Positions 1-7,618 are shown, counted from the first letter of the stretch. The stretch is DNA of 64,000 bases from Enterococcus sp. CSURQ0835 (GCF_902706605.1 NZ_CACSLH010000005.1:1-64000); one strand, 5' to 3'. The notes: generated by a model from the sequence alone, not told the origin. Numbers and translations are program-made.

Positions 1-191
1 ATCCATGCGTAGGTCCTTTTTATTGGTCTTGGATAAGTCATCCGAGAACAGTATAAAGGATTTTTTTGTACATGAATAGCTTTATAGCAATGCTTTTAAT
101 GATTTGAAGTTCTTTGCAACACTAGTGGAGACGTATGAATAACAGATTAGAAAGATCCTTTTTTCAGGAATCTTTAAGATGAACGCTAGCT

Positions 192-221
192 ATCGCAGGA
201 AATATGATTTATTCCTGCGAT
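192..221. promoter_or_regulatory. 10-bp inverted repeat upstream of degV, candidate operator
   Basis: The arms ATCGCAGGAA and TTCCTGCGAT are exact reverse complements separated by 10 bases. The repeat covers the expected -35 position of the degV promoter. No T-run follows it, so a terminator role is unlikely. A protein-binding site is an inference. Confidence 0.4.
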
Positions 222-223
222 TC

Positions 224-232
224 TGCTATACT
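224..232 (+). promoter_or_regulatory. Extended -10 promoter of degV-type gene
   Basis: TGCTATACT is an extended -10 element (TGn plus TATACT at 227-232). Transcription would start near 239, downstream of the ATG at 204. This excludes that ATG and supports the TTG start at 276. Confidence 0.6.
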
Positions 233-275
233 AAAAATAATCAAAACTCTTTGTTCAAAGAAAGAAGGATTTAGG

Positions 276-1115
276 TTGACCAAAGTAAAAATCGTAACGG
301 ATTCATCCTGCACGTTTAAAAAAGAAGTCCGGGACGCGCTGAATATCACGGTGATCCCACTATCGGTCATGATCGATGATGTGGTGTATACCGATGATGA
401 CAGTTTGACCGGCGAAAAATTTATGGCGATGATGGCCACGGCGAACAATCTGCCGAAGACGAGCCAACCCCCCATCGGATATTTTGCTGAATTGTATGAT
501 GAATTAGGCAAAGATGGCAGCTCCATCATCTCGATCCACATGACCCACACGTTGAGCGGCACGGTGGAAGCAGCGCGGCAAGCGACCTTTTTGACCGCAA
601 GTGACGTGACGGTCGTCGATAGCGATTATATCGACCAATCCTTGTCGTTTCAAGTGATCAAAGCGGCTGAATTAGCCCGTGATGGCGCAGATGTGGAGAC
701 GATCTTAAACGCGATCGACGAGATCAAAAACAACAGCCGCTTATTTATCGGTATCTCGTCACTGGATAATTTGGTGAAAGGCGGACGGGTCAGCCGAGCA
801 AAAGGCGTGATCTCCAATGTCTTGAACATGCGGATCGTGATGGAATTAAAAGAAGGTACTTTGATCCCAGTCGCAAAAGGCCGCGGGAAAAAAACGTTCC
901 AAAAATGGTTTGAGACGTTTAAAGCTGAGATGGGTGAAAACGTCAAAAAAATCGGGATCTCCCATACCGGTGAAACCGATTTTATCGTGGAAGCCAAAGC
1001 CGCGTTGCAAGAAATGTTCCCCGAAATCGAGATTCCGGTGCTCCATACCAATCCGATCGTGGCGACCCATACGGGAAAAGATGCTTTTGCGATCATGTAC
1101 TACACTGAGGCCTAG
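276..1115 (+). CDS. DegV family fatty-acid-binding protein
   Basis: This is a DegV/EDD-fold protein of 279 residues, the usual family length. It opens with the typical KVKIVTDSSC strand-loop and carries the THTLSGT and GRVSRAKG segments. Family members bind a fatty acid; some (FakB) present it to the fatty acid kinase FakA, but no fakA is adjacent, so the partner is unknown. I chose the TTG at 276 because AGAAGGA lies about seven bases upstream and the extended -10 at 224-232 lies downstream of the longer ATG option at 204. The gene is monocistronic or leads the following envelope-related genes. Family assignment is firm; the exact ligand is not. Confidence 0.9.
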   Translation: MTKVKIVTDSSCTFKKEVRDALNITVIPLSVMIDDVVYTDDDSLTGEKFMAMMATANNLPKTSQPPIGYFAELYDELGKDGSSIISIHMTHTLSGTVEAARQATFLTASDVTVVDSDYIDQSLSFQVIKAAELARDGADVETILNAIDEIKNNSRLFIGISSLDNLVKGGRVSRAKGVISNVLNMRIVMELKEGTLIPVAKGRGKKTFQKWFETFKAEMGENVKKIGISHTGETDFIVEAKAALQEMFPEIEIPVLHTNPIVATHTGKDAFAIMYYTEA

Positions 1116-1134
1116 ACATTTGTCAGGCTTCTTT
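1109..1134 (+). terminator. Weak terminator-like hairpin overlapping the degV stop
   Basis: GCCTAGAC and GTCAGGC pair around a four-to-five-base loop and are followed by a short TTCTTT. The stem includes the stop codon. The T-run is poor, so read-through is possible. Confidence 0.35.
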
Positions 1135-1143
1135 GTTAGCTGG

Positions 1144-1152
1144 TGGTATGAT
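1144..1152 (+). promoter_or_regulatory. Extended -10 element ahead of the SGNH hydrolase
   Basis: TGGTATGAT matches TGnTATAAT with one mismatch and lies 110 bases upstream of the GTG start. No good -35 is visible, as is common for extended -10 promoters. Confidence 0.4.
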
Positions 1153-1261
1153 TTAAGGAAGCGAATTTTAGCAAAACGACTTACCAAAGCAACTTATCAA
1201 AGCCGGTCCAGTCTAAACTTTACCCAGGCTAGCTTAGCAAGCAAAGGAGGGATGGCAGGCA

Positions 1262-2125
1262 GTGAAATTAAAAAAATTATGGTGGTTGGCAGTGCCCCTT
1301 GTGGTGACAGTCGTGACTTTAGTCGGCTTGAATTTTGCCTTTCCGGCTGCCAAGCCCCAACTTCAAAGTCCCAAAAACGATCCTACCCGCAATTACAAAG
1401 AGACCGTGCATTATGTAGCGGTGGGCGACTCGTTGACTCAAGGCGTGGGGGATGAGACGAAGCGCGGCGGGTTCGTGCCGCTGGTAGCCAACTATTTAAA
1501 AGATCACTATCAGCTAAAGACGATCCAAACGGAAAATTTTGGGATCTCGGGCGAGCGCAGCGATCAGATTTTAAAACGAGTCAAAAAAGATGACGAATTG
1601 CAACGAAGTTTGAAAAGTTCTGATTTGATCACCATTACAGTCGGCGGTAACGATCTATTGCAAGCTTTTCAAAAAAATTTGACGGCGAGCTCGGCTAAAA
1701 AATTCGCGCGACCGATCAAAACTTATACGGAGCACACGGAAGACTTGTTGACGGCTGTTCGCAAGTTGAACAAGACCGCACCGATTTATGTGGTGGGGAT
1801 CTACAATCCGTATTACTTGAATTTTCCGGATGTCAAAGAGATGCAAAAAGTAGTCGACAGTTGGAATGATGCAACGAAAAAGTTGACGCAAGACGTTTAC
1901 CAATGTTATTTCATCCCCGTCAATGATCTGTTGTACAAAGGCTTGCCGGAAAAAACCGCGAAATCAGCTGATACGCAGCAGTCCACCACCGATTCCAGTG
2001 TCAAAAACAATGTCTTGTATGACAAAGATAATTTCCACCCCAACAACCTTGGCTATCAGATCATGGCCCATGCGCTGGAAGAAAAAATGATCGCCACTAA
2101 AGCGCAGTGGCTCGTGAAGGAGTAG
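1262..2125 (+). CDS. SGNH/GDSL-family lipase or esterase (YpmR-like), membrane-anchored or secreted
   Basis: This 287-residue protein starts with a Lys-rich N-terminus and one hydrophobic segment (about residues 6-28), so it is a signal peptide or anchor. The SGNH blocks are clear: block I AVGDSLTQG, block II with Gly in NFGISGERS, block III VGGNDLL, and block V DNFHPNNLGY with the catalytic Asp-x-x-His. The family hydrolyses ester bonds in lipids or acylated sugars outside the membrane. The start is GTG with AGGAGG 11 bases upstream, a slightly long spacing. It lies five bases before ypmS, the same pairing as ypmR-ypmS in Bacillus subtilis, where YpmR (LipC) is a germination lipase. The substrate here is unknown. 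Confidence 0.87.
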   Translation: MKLKKLWWLAVPLVVTVVTLVGLNFAFPAAKPQLQSPKNDPTRNYKETVHYVAVGDSLTQGVGDETKRGGFVPLVANYLKDHYQLKTIQTENFGISGERSDQILKRVKKDDELQRSLKSSDLITITVGGNDLLQAFQKNLTASSAKKFARPIKTYTEHTEDLLTAVRKLNKTAPIYVVGIYNPYYLNFPDVKEMQKVVDSWNDATKKLTQDVYQCYFIPVNDLLYKGLPEKTAKSADTQQSTTDSSVKNNVLYDKDNFHPNNLGYQIMAHALEEKMIATKAQWLVKE

Positions 2126-2130
2126 AAGCG

Positions 2131-2742
2131 ATGAAGCTCAATGTAAAAAGCAGAAAAAAAGTCAACGGCTGGAAAATCGCGTTTCTCGTCTTGTTAGGTC
2201 TGATCATCGGCAGCGGGATCTTTTTATCGACGCGGCTGTTAGCGACGCGCGAAGTCCACTTGCCGCCTGCAACGGAAACGACAGTGGCAAAAGGTGCGCC
2301 AGTCTTGAATATCAATACCGATAAGAAAAAAATGAACACCTTGATCGCTTATTTTTTGGATGAGTACCAGCATGATTCCGATGTGAAATATAAATTTTAT
2401 TTAGAAAACCAAGCCTTATTGGCAGGAAAATTCAAATTTTTAGGCGCAAATATCAAGTTTTACTTGTATTTTGATCCGTATGTGATGGATAATGGTAACG
2501 TCCAACTAAAGGCGCGGGATCTATCGGTGGGGACATTGAACTTGCCGATCAAACAAGTGATGGCGATTTTGTTGCGTAGCTATAAATTTCCCGATTGGGT
2601 GGACGTCTCCCCCGATGATCAAACGATTGTTTTGAAGCTAGACCAATTTAAATTAAAAAACGGGATGTTCGTCAAAGCAGATCATATCGATCTTGTAAAA
2701 GATGACATTCAGTTCAGTCTTTATTTGCCAAAAGAAAAGTAG
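2131..2742 (+). CDS. ypmS: YpmS family protein (DUF2140), membrane-anchored
   Basis: The 203-residue protein has a short basic N-terminus, one transmembrane helix (about residues 14-34, IAFLVLLGLIIGSGIFL), and an extracytoplasmic domain matching the YpmS/DUF2140 family (NTLIAYFLDEYQ, VKYKFYLENQALLAGKFKFLG, PDWVDVSPDDQTIVLKLDQ). Its function is not established. GAAGGAG eight bases before the ATG at 2131 decides the start over an upstream GTG at 2107 that lies inside the preceding gene. It is co-transcribed with the SGNH hydrolase, so an envelope role is the reasonable inference. Confidence 0.87.
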   Translation: MKLNVKSRKKVNGWKIAFLVLLGLIIGSGIFLSTRLLATREVHLPPATETTVAKGAPVLNINTDKKKMNTLIAYFLDEYQHDSDVKYKFYLENQALLAGKFKFLGANIKFYLYFDPYVMDNGNVQLKARDLSVGTLNLPIKQVMAILLRSYKFPDWVDVSPDDQTIVLKLDQFKLKNGMFVKADHIDLVKDDIQFSLYLPKEK

Positions 2743-2751
2743 GAAACGAAC

Positions 2752-2973
2752 ATGCGAAGAAGTTTTTATCATTATCTAATGACCTTGCGCGGGCATGACC
2801 CTCATGATGCGATCGAAAATTTTGCGTGGGCCGCCAGCCTCGATCCCATGTTTCCCAAGCAGACAGAAGATTATCATGAGCTGGCGGATTACTTAGAATT
2901 GAATGTCGATTACTTGCCTTCGATGGATTTATTCGATCGCGTTTATGAGCAATATCTAGAAAACGCTAAGTAA
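2752..2973 (+). CDS. yozE: YozE family SAM-like domain protein
   Basis: A 73-residue acidic protein that fits the YozE/UPF0346 small-protein family: FYHYLMTLRG at the start, then AIENFAWAASLDPMFPKQTEDYHELADYLELN. The fold resembles SAM (sterile alpha motif) domains and the function is unknown. It sits nine bases after ypmS with AGGAAA as RBS and is closed by a strong terminator, so it is the last gene of the SGNH-ypmS-yozE unit. Confidence 0.9.
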   Translation: MRRSFYHYLMTLRGHDPHDAIENFAWAASLDPMFPKQTEDYHELADYLELNVDYLPSMDLFDRVYEQYLENAK

Positions 2974-2980
2974 TTGCTAA

Positions 2981-3012
2981 GGAAAAGCTTATCGAAGCTT
3001 TTCCTTTTTTTT
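2981..3012 (+). terminator. Intrinsic terminator after yozE
   Basis: Perfect 10-bp stem GGAAAAGCTT / AAGCTTTTCC with an ATCG loop, followed by eight T. Confidence 0.93.
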
Positions 3013-3018
3013 CCTGCG

Positions 3019-3027
3019 TGCTATGAT
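3019..3027 (+). promoter_or_regulatory. Extended -10 promoter of the S41 protease
   Basis: TGCTATGAT is an extended -10 located about 30 bases before the TTG start and directly after the yozE terminator. Confidence 0.55.
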
Positions 3028-3056
3028 TAAAAAAAACACAAAGTGAAGGTGATTGC

Positions 3057-4484
3057 TTGCTTAAAAAAACAGTCACGATCAAGACGCTGTTGATCAGTCT
3101 TTTTTTTACGGTCATTTTGACGGCGAGTCTTGTTTACGTAATCGAACGCAAGCTCCGCGCCAAAGATGAACAGATCGTCTCGGTGACCCGCGGTGATCTT
3201 GATGAAGTTCAAGAACTGTATGATTTGATCAGCACGAATTATGTGAATCACATCAGTCGTGAAAAATTGATCCACGGCGCGCTAGCGGGTATGACCAATG
3301 CGCTAGACGATCCGTATTCCGAGTTTTTATCAGCGAAAGAATCAAAAGAACTCGATGAACAAGTCTCCAAAGATTTTGAAGGGATCGGAGCGAACTTGCA
3401 GTTAGTGAATCATCTGCCAGTGATCGAACAAGTCCCGATCAAAAATTCACCAGCTGCCAATGCTGGGTTGAAAGCCGGCGATATCATTTTAGAAGTTAAT
3501 GGCAAATCAACCGAAAAAATGTCGTTAGATGAAACCGCTAGCTCGATCCGGGGCGAAAAAGGAACGGAAGTCACCTTGCTGGTCAAACGTGGTGACAACG
3601 AATTTACGCTGACACTGACTCGCGATGTCGTACCAAAAGACACGGTGACCGGTGAATTGGACAAAAAAAATCCCGCGATCGGCTCGATCCAAATCTCGAA
3701 TTTCCGTGAGACGACTGCCTTAGAATTCCGCCAGCAAGTCGAACGGCTACGTAAAGCAGGGGCGAAGGCCTTTGTAGTGGATATCCGCCAAAATTCAGGC
3801 GGACTATTGAATGAAGCCGAACGTGTTGCCAGCTACTTTTTACAAAACGGTCAGACGATCGTCCAATTCAGCAACGCTGATGGAAAAGTTTCTAAAGATA
3901 TCGCCAGTAAAAAAATCGACGATGGGTTCAAGATCACGGAACCGGCCGCCTTTTTAGTCGACCAAGAAAGCGCGTCAGGAGCTGAGATCTTAGCTGCAGC
4001 CGTAAAATCAGCCGGCTATCCAGTCATTGGAGTCAACACCTTTGGCAAAGGCACCGTCCAAAACGTCCAACCGATCGGTGAAGATAGTTTCGTCAAACTC
4101 ACGGTGATGAAATGGCTGACCCCAGACGGCAAATGGCTCAATAACAAAGGCGTCACGCCAACGATCAAAGCCGATTATCCAAGTTACGCTAAACTGCCGC
4201 CGATCTCGCGCAAGTCCAATTGGCGCGTAGGGGATACTGGTGAAGCGATCCAAAATATCAATGATATGTTAAACGCATTGGGTTATTCAACCGAGGGTGA
4301 TCAGTTTGACGGGCGCACACGGGATGCGGTGATCGCGATCCAAGGACAAAATAATTTACCTGCGACTGGTTCTATCGACAGCAAGACTGCCAGTGTGATC
4401 CAAGACCAGTTGTTCAAGCTCGTTAAAGCTAACGATGATGGCTATCAAAAAGCGATCGAAGAGTTGAGTCAAAAAATCAAATAG
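3057..4484 (+). CDS. S41 C-terminal processing peptidase with PDZ and peptidoglycan-binding domains (CtpA type)
   Basis: The 475-residue protease has an N-terminal membrane anchor (residues 9-28), a PDZ domain (about 105-190), an S41 serine-lysine protease domain (about 195-375) and a C-terminal peptidoglycan-binding domain (about 388-450, GDTGEAIQNINDMLNALGY). By alignment with E. coli Tsp the catalytic pair is Ser307 (in ESASGAE) and Lys331 (in FGKGTVQ); the substrate-cradle GGLLNEAE segment is present. Such enzymes trim C-termini of exported proteins at the cell surface. The start is TTG at 3057 preceded by GAAGGTGA, and no ATG alternative is near. It is transcribed alone between two terminators. 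Confidence 0.93.
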   Translation: MLKKTVTIKTLLISLFFTVILTASLVYVIERKLRAKDEQIVSVTRGDLDEVQELYDLISTNYVNHISREKLIHGALAGMTNALDDPYSEFLSAKESKELDEQVSKDFEGIGANLQLVNHLPVIEQVPIKNSPAANAGLKAGDIILEVNGKSTEKMSLDETASSIRGEKGTEVTLLVKRGDNEFTLTLTRDVVPKDTVTGELDKKNPAIGSIQISNFRETTALEFRQQVERLRKAGAKAFVVDIRQNSGGLLNEAERVASYFLQNGQTIVQFSNADGKVSKDIASKKIDDGFKITEPAAFLVDQESASGAEILAAAVKSAGYPVIGVNTFGKGTVQNVQPIGEDSFVKLTVMKWLTPDGKWLNNKGVTPTIKADYPSYAKLPPISRKSNWRVGDTGEAIQNINDMLNALGYSTEGDQFDGRTRDAVIAIQGQNNLPATGSIDSKTASVIQDQLFKLVKANDDGYQKAIEELSQKIK

Positions 4485-4487
4485 TCA

Positions 4488-4535
4488 AAAAATCGTAGTC
4501 TCCGACCAATCTTAGTTGTAGGCTGCGATTTTTTT
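4488..4535 (+). terminator. Intrinsic terminator after the S41 protease
   Basis: A long imperfect stem of about 17 bp (AAATCG...CGATTT, with G-U pairs and one mismatch), then seven T. Confidence 0.85.
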
Positions 4536-4653
4536 GTGTTTTAGAGCGGAATTTTTTTCTTGAATCTCAATCAGGTTCATAAAAATTTATGTTTAATTTT
4601 TTTCGTCTAAAAAATGAAAGTCATTTTCAACACGTCTTTTACTCGTAAGTGGG
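4536..4653. other. AT-rich intergenic stretch before the kdgA promoter
   Basis: No gene is seen. It contains CATAAAAATTTATG (4578-4591), a dyad with a two-base centre. The remainder of the gap to kdgA holds the promoter, paired operator sites and a cre-like site described separately. Confidence 0.4.
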
Positions 4654-4682
4654 TTGCTTTTCGCAGCTAAAGCGCCTAAAAT
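4654..4682 (+). promoter_or_regulatory. Promoter of kdgA-kdgK
   Basis: TTGCTT (4654-4659), 17-base spacer, TAAAAT (4677-4682). The candidate IclR operator begins ten bases after the -10, the same geometry as at kduI, which supports this choice. Confidence 0.6.
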
Positions 4683-4692
4683 CGCAAGCGAA

Positions 4693-4730
4693 ATGACTCA
4701 TTTGGAAAATAAGTTTTCTAAATAAGAAAA
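4693..4730. promoter_or_regulatory. Paired 17-bp operator candidate at kdgA (IclR regulator)
   Basis: The strong site TTTTCTAAATAAGAAAA (4714-4730) is a dyad with TTTTCT/AGAAAA arms and shares 13 of 17 bases with the site upstream of kduI. A weaker copy, ATGACTCATTTGGAAAA (4693-4709), lies exactly 21 bp before it. The pair sits just downstream of the predicted transcription start, a repressing position. Binding by the adjacent IclR regulator is inferred. Confidence 0.55.
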
Positions 4731-4772
4731 AGAGTGGCGTTGCTTAACAGGAAAGTGTTCGCGTTACTTTTT

Positions 4773-4787
4773 TTGGAAACGATTTAA
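4773..4787. promoter_or_regulatory. cre-like catabolite response element at kdgA
   Basis: TTGGAAACGATTTAA matches the CcpA consensus WTGNAANCGNWNNCW with one mismatch (A for C at position 14). It lies in the kdgA leader, where CcpA could act as a roadblock. Confidence 0.5.
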
Positions 4788-4851
4788 AAATGAGCATGAT
4801 CAAAAACATAGTCAAACAGCTCGTTTGTCACTATGGGAAGGGTTGTAACAC

Positions 4852-5562
4852 GTGAGAAAAATGAAGTGTTTAAGTAAGTTAAAAGCCGCGGGGGTCATTG
4901 CGGTTGTCCGTGGCTCAGAGCCAAACGAAGCCTTACAAGCGTGTCAAGCCGTGGTCGCTGGGGGAATGAAGGGGATCGAAGTGACCTTTACGATTCCCCA
5001 GACTGAACAAGTGATCACGCAACTAGTCGAGATGTATCAGCACGATCCGGGAATTGTCATCGGTGCAGGGACCGTACTGGATGCGACCACGGCTCGACTA
5101 GCGATTTTAGCCGGGGCAGAATTTATCGTCAGTCCGTATTTCGATGCAGAAACTGCCAGTCTGTGCGGCTTGTATCAAATTCCTTATTTGCCAGGCTGTT
5201 TGACTATCACGGAGATGAAAACGGCGCTGCAAGCCGGGGTCGATCTGGTCAAATTGTTTCCAGGCAGTGCTTTTGGACCGGAGATCATCAAAGCGTTTAA
5301 AGCACCTTTACCACAGCTGAATATCATGCCGACTGGCGGTGTAAATTTAACTAATTTGGCACGCTGGTTTGAAGCGGGCGCGACGTGTGTCGGTGTCGGC
5401 GGTAATTTATTTGCGGCGGTTGAAACGGGTGAATTTGACAAAGTCACGCAATTAGCGCGAGCTTACATGACTGAATTTGAAAACCTGACGAGAGAGGAAG
5501 AGCAAGATGAAAGTGTTAACTTTTGGCGAAATGATGTTGCGCTTAAAAACCGTGGGCAATGA
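4852..5562 (+). CDS. kdgA: 2-dehydro-3-deoxy-phosphogluconate aldolase (KDPG aldolase)
   Basis: KdgA splits KDPG to pyruvate and glyceraldehyde-3-phosphate, the last step of the uronate route encoded here. Class I aldolase features are intact: catalytic Glu43 in GIEVTF, GAGTVLD, the Schiff-base Lys134 in DLVKLFPG, and the phosphate-binding PTGGV. The GTG start at 4852 has GGAAGGG nine bases upstream. At 236 residues it is about 20 longer than usual: the frame runs on through the RBS of kdgK and overlaps it by 56 bases, adding an acidic then basic tail (from about residue 214). The tail looks like a lost stop codon rather than a domain. Confidence 0.93.
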   Translation: MRKMKCLSKLKAAGVIAVVRGSEPNEALQACQAVVAGGMKGIEVTFTIPQTEQVITQLVEMYQHDPGIVIGAGTVLDATTARLAILAGAEFIVSPYFDAETASLCGLYQIPYLPGCLTITEMKTALQAGVDLVKLFPGSAFGPEIIKAFKAPLPQLNIMPTGGVNLTNLARWFEAGATCVGVGGNLFAAVETGEFDKVTQLARAYMTEFENLTREEEQDESVNFWRNDVALKNRGQ

Positions 5563-6529
5563 GCGAATCTCACAAGCCCATGCATTTGAAGCGACTTATG
5601 GCGGAGCCGAAGCAAACGTTGCGGTGTCATTAGCATTACTAGGAGATCAAGTCGATTATCTTTCAAAATTCCCACAAAATATTTTAGGGCAAACTGCGAC
5701 CAATGTGTTGCGCAGTTATGGCGTTGGCACGAGTAAACTGTTGACTGGCAGCGGGCGTCTGGGGATTTATTTTTTTGAAAAAGGTGCGAGCTTGCGACCC
5801 TCGAATGTCGTCTATGATCGAGCGGACAGTGTATTTGCCAAGACACAAGCGACTGAATTTGATTGGGAGCGGATTTTTTGGGATGTCGATTATTTTTATT
5901 TTTCCGGGATCACACCTGCGATCTCACCTGAATTAGAAACTGCCGTGTTAGCTGCTTGTGCGTATTGTAACCAACAGCAGATCCCAGTCGTGTGTGATTT
6001 GAATTACCGCAGTAAAATGTGGTCGCCGGAAAAAGCCCAAACGGTGATGGGAAAAGTGATGGCATACGTCACGATTTGTATCGCTCATGACGAAGACTTT
6101 GAAGCGACGTTAGGGATCAAAGCTTTTGATGGCGATGAAGCGCGGGGGATCGATCAGCAAGCCTCGTTTAAAGCTGCGATGCAAAAAGTCCGACAACAGT
6201 ATCCGAATTGTCAAATGGTAGCTAGTATTTTGCGCAATATTTATTCGGTGGAAACTAGTCACTGGCAAGCGCTGTTGTTGGCAGACGATACATTTTACGA
6301 AAGTGAGACGTATGAGCTGCATGTGATGGAAGGCGTGGCTGCCGGGGACGCATTTAGTGCGGGACTTTTACACGGGTTATTACACGACTATGAACCACAA
6401 AAATTGCTGCAGTTTGCATTAGGAGCCAGTGTGTTAAAACTAACGATCACCGGTGACTTGAATTTAGTCTCAGAAGCAGAGATCGAACAAGTCATAACAA
6501 GTAGCAGCGGCGCTCGGCTAGCACGGTAA
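5507..6529 (+). CDS. kdgK: 2-dehydro-3-deoxygluconokinase (PfkB family)
   Basis: KdgK phosphorylates 2-keto-3-deoxygluconate (KDG) to KDPG with ATP. The 340-residue protein has the PfkB sugar-site motif GGAEANVAVSLALLG near residue 30 and the C-terminal anion-hole/catalytic motif VAAGDAFSAGLLHG. The usual GAGD reads AAGD, with the catalytic Asp kept. The ATG at 5507 has GAGAGGAAGAG upstream and gives the family's standard N-terminus, so the 56-base out-of-frame overlap with kdgA is real rather than a start error. Translational coupling to kdgA is likely. A terminator follows. Confidence 0.92.
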   Translation: MKVLTFGEMMLRLKTVGNERISQAHAFEATYGGAEANVAVSLALLGDQVDYLSKFPQNILGQTATNVLRSYGVGTSKLLTGSGRLGIYFFEKGASLRPSNVVYDRADSVFAKTQATEFDWERIFWDVDYFYFSGITPAISPELETAVLAACAYCNQQQIPVVCDLNYRSKMWSPEKAQTVMGKVMAYVTICIAHDEDFEATLGIKAFDGDEARGIDQQASFKAAMQKVRQQYPNCQMVASILRNIYSVETSHWQALLLADDTFYESETYELHVMEGVAAGDAFSAGLLHGLLHDYEPQKLLQFALGASVLKLTITGDLNLVSEAEIEQVITSSSGARLAR

Positions 6530-6561
6530 GTATGATTTTTTAAATGTTATTTATGAAAAGT

Positions 6562-6595
6562 AGGGCTAGGACCATCACGCGTCAGAGCCCTTTTT
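6562..6595 (+). terminator. Intrinsic terminator after kdgK
   Basis: AGGGCT / AGCCCT stem extended by an inner GAC/GTC pairing, followed by five T. Confidence 0.75.
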
Positions 6596-6629
6596 GTTTC
6601 GCTGTTTCGTTACAATCTGTGATTGATGG

Positions 6630-6658
6630 TTGTAAAATTGACGAAAAGCGTTTATGCT
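6630..6658 (+). promoter_or_regulatory. Promoter of the IclR regulator
   Basis: TTGTAA (6630-6635), 17-base spacer, TATGCT (6653-6658). No copy of the paired operator seen at kdgA and kduI is visible here, so strong autoregulation through that site is not indicated. Confidence 0.5.
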
Positions 6659-6724
6659 TAAAGCGTTATTGATTAAGGTCGCCCTAAAAAAGGAAGGCCG
6701 CCTTTAGTTAAGAAGGGAGTTCAC

Positions 6725-7480
6725 ATGGCAGAAAAAAAACCGTATGGCACAGTCTTGATCCGAGCGGCTAAAATCATGGACTTTTTAGCTGTTCAGCCCG
6801 ATCAGACGTTACAAGCGATCGCCCAAGCAACGGAGATGACCGCTTCAACGACGATCAAGATCTTAGAGACATTGGTGAGTATCCATTATGTTCAAAAAGG
6901 CAAAGATAAAACTTATCGACTCGGCGCTAAATTAGTTCGTTATGCGAACAAGCGCTTAGAGCAGATCGATTTATCGGAGCTTACCTTGCCGTATTTTGAA
7001 AAATTGCAGCAACAAATTGATGAGACGATTCATTTAGGTGTTTTGAATGCTGATGAAGTTTTATATATCAATAAATTAGAACCGAAAAACCAAACGATCC
7101 GCATGTCCTCAAAAGTCGGGATCACCCGACCCCTTTACAATTCAGCAATGGGCAAAGCGATCTTAGCGGAATTCACTGACCCTGAGATCGAACAGTATTT
7201 AGCGACGCATTCACTTGCGGCGATGACCAAACGCACCATCACACAGCCCGCGCAATTATGGGTAGCCATCGATGCGATCCGCCAAACCGGGGTCGCCTAT
7301 GATGATGAAGAAGTGGAACGAGATATTTTTTGTAGCGCGGTAACGTTGAAAAAAGGTACACAAATTTTAGGTGCCTTTAGTATCAGCATGCCGAAATATC
7401 GGCTGACCGAAGAAAAAAAGCAACTGATCAATCATGAATTATTAGCGACAAAAGCCTGCATTGAGCAAGCGATTCCGTAA
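6725..7480 (+). CDS. IclR family transcriptional regulator of the uronate locus (KdgR-like role)
   Basis: A 251-residue IclR-family protein with an N-terminal winged helix-turn-helix (about residues 8-70: RAAKIMDFLAVQPDQTLQAIAQATEM, then TTIKILETLVSIHYV) and a C-terminal effector-binding domain (about 80-250, with ETIHLGVL, RPLYNSAMGKAILAE and the Cys-containing IFCSAVTL). It sits between kdgA-kdgK and the kduI operon with its own promoter and terminator. IclR proteins commonly control uronate and KDG catabolism with a KDG-type ligand, so it is the likely regulator of both flanking promoters. Neither the ligand nor the sign of regulation can be read from sequence. Confidence 0.88.
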   Translation: MAEKKPYGTVLIRAAKIMDFLAVQPDQTLQAIAQATEMTASTTIKILETLVSIHYVQKGKDKTYRLGAKLVRYANKRLEQIDLSELTLPYFEKLQQQIDETIHLGVLNADEVLYINKLEPKNQTIRMSSKVGITRPLYNSAMGKAILAEFTDPEIEQYLATHSLAAMTKRTITQPAQLWVAIDAIRQTGVAYDDEEVERDIFCSAVTLKKGTQILGAFSISMPKYRLTEEKKQLINHELLATKACIEQAIP

Positions 7481-7499
7481 AAAAAGTCAGTTATCAACC

Positions 7500-7538
7500 A
7501 ATCCAACTGCCCACGTGGTGCAGTTGGATTTTTTTTTT
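7500..7538 (+). terminator. Intrinsic terminator after iclR
   Basis: Perfect 11-bp stem AATCCAACTGC / GCAGTTGGATT, loop of nine bases, then a run of ten T. Confidence 0.93.
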
Positions 7539-7573
7539 AATTTCCACAATAAAAGAACGTTGTTAAATCACTA

Positions 7574-7588
7574 AAAAAACGTTTGCAT
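7574..7588. promoter_or_regulatory. cre-like catabolite response element at kduI
   Basis: AAAAAACGTTTGCAT matches the reverse cre consensus WGNNWNCGNTTNCAW with one mismatch. It overlaps the -35 of the kduI promoter, a position expected for CcpA repression. Confidence 0.5.
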
Positions 7589-7610
7589 TTGAAGGTCGGG
7601 TCGATATAAT
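7582..7610 (+). promoter_or_regulatory. Promoter of the kduI-to-PL8 operon
   Basis: Consensus -10 TATAAT (7605-7610) with TTTGCA (7582-7587) 17 bases upstream. No other strong promoter or terminator is seen before the end of the PL8 gene at 20371, so this could drive the whole run. Confidence 0.7.
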
Positions 7611-7618
7611 TGGGTTGC

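Larger units (their letters stand above)
1..275. other. Non-coding left edge upstream of degV
   Basis: No convincing gene is visible on either strand. The stretch is AT-rich. Its right part holds a perfect 10-bp inverted repeat (arms 192-201 and 212-221) and an extended -10 promoter for the degV-type gene. The gene to the left lies outside the window. Confidence 0.5.

Noticed and set aside
910-1455. 181-codon open frame crossing degV and the SGNH gene
   Set aside because: It overlaps two well-supported genes in another frame and its translation is Arg/Lys/Ser-rich with no family resemblance.
4578-4591. CATAAAAATTTATG as a shared operator with CATAAATTTATG before glgB
   Set aside because: The two differ in length and lie in very AT-rich DNA at different distances from their promoters, so chance is a sufficient explanation.
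6682-6714. Hairpin in the iclR leader as an attenuator or riboswitch
   Set aside because: The arms around 6682-6710 pair at only seven of nine positions, no T-run follows, and no known riboswitch core is visible.
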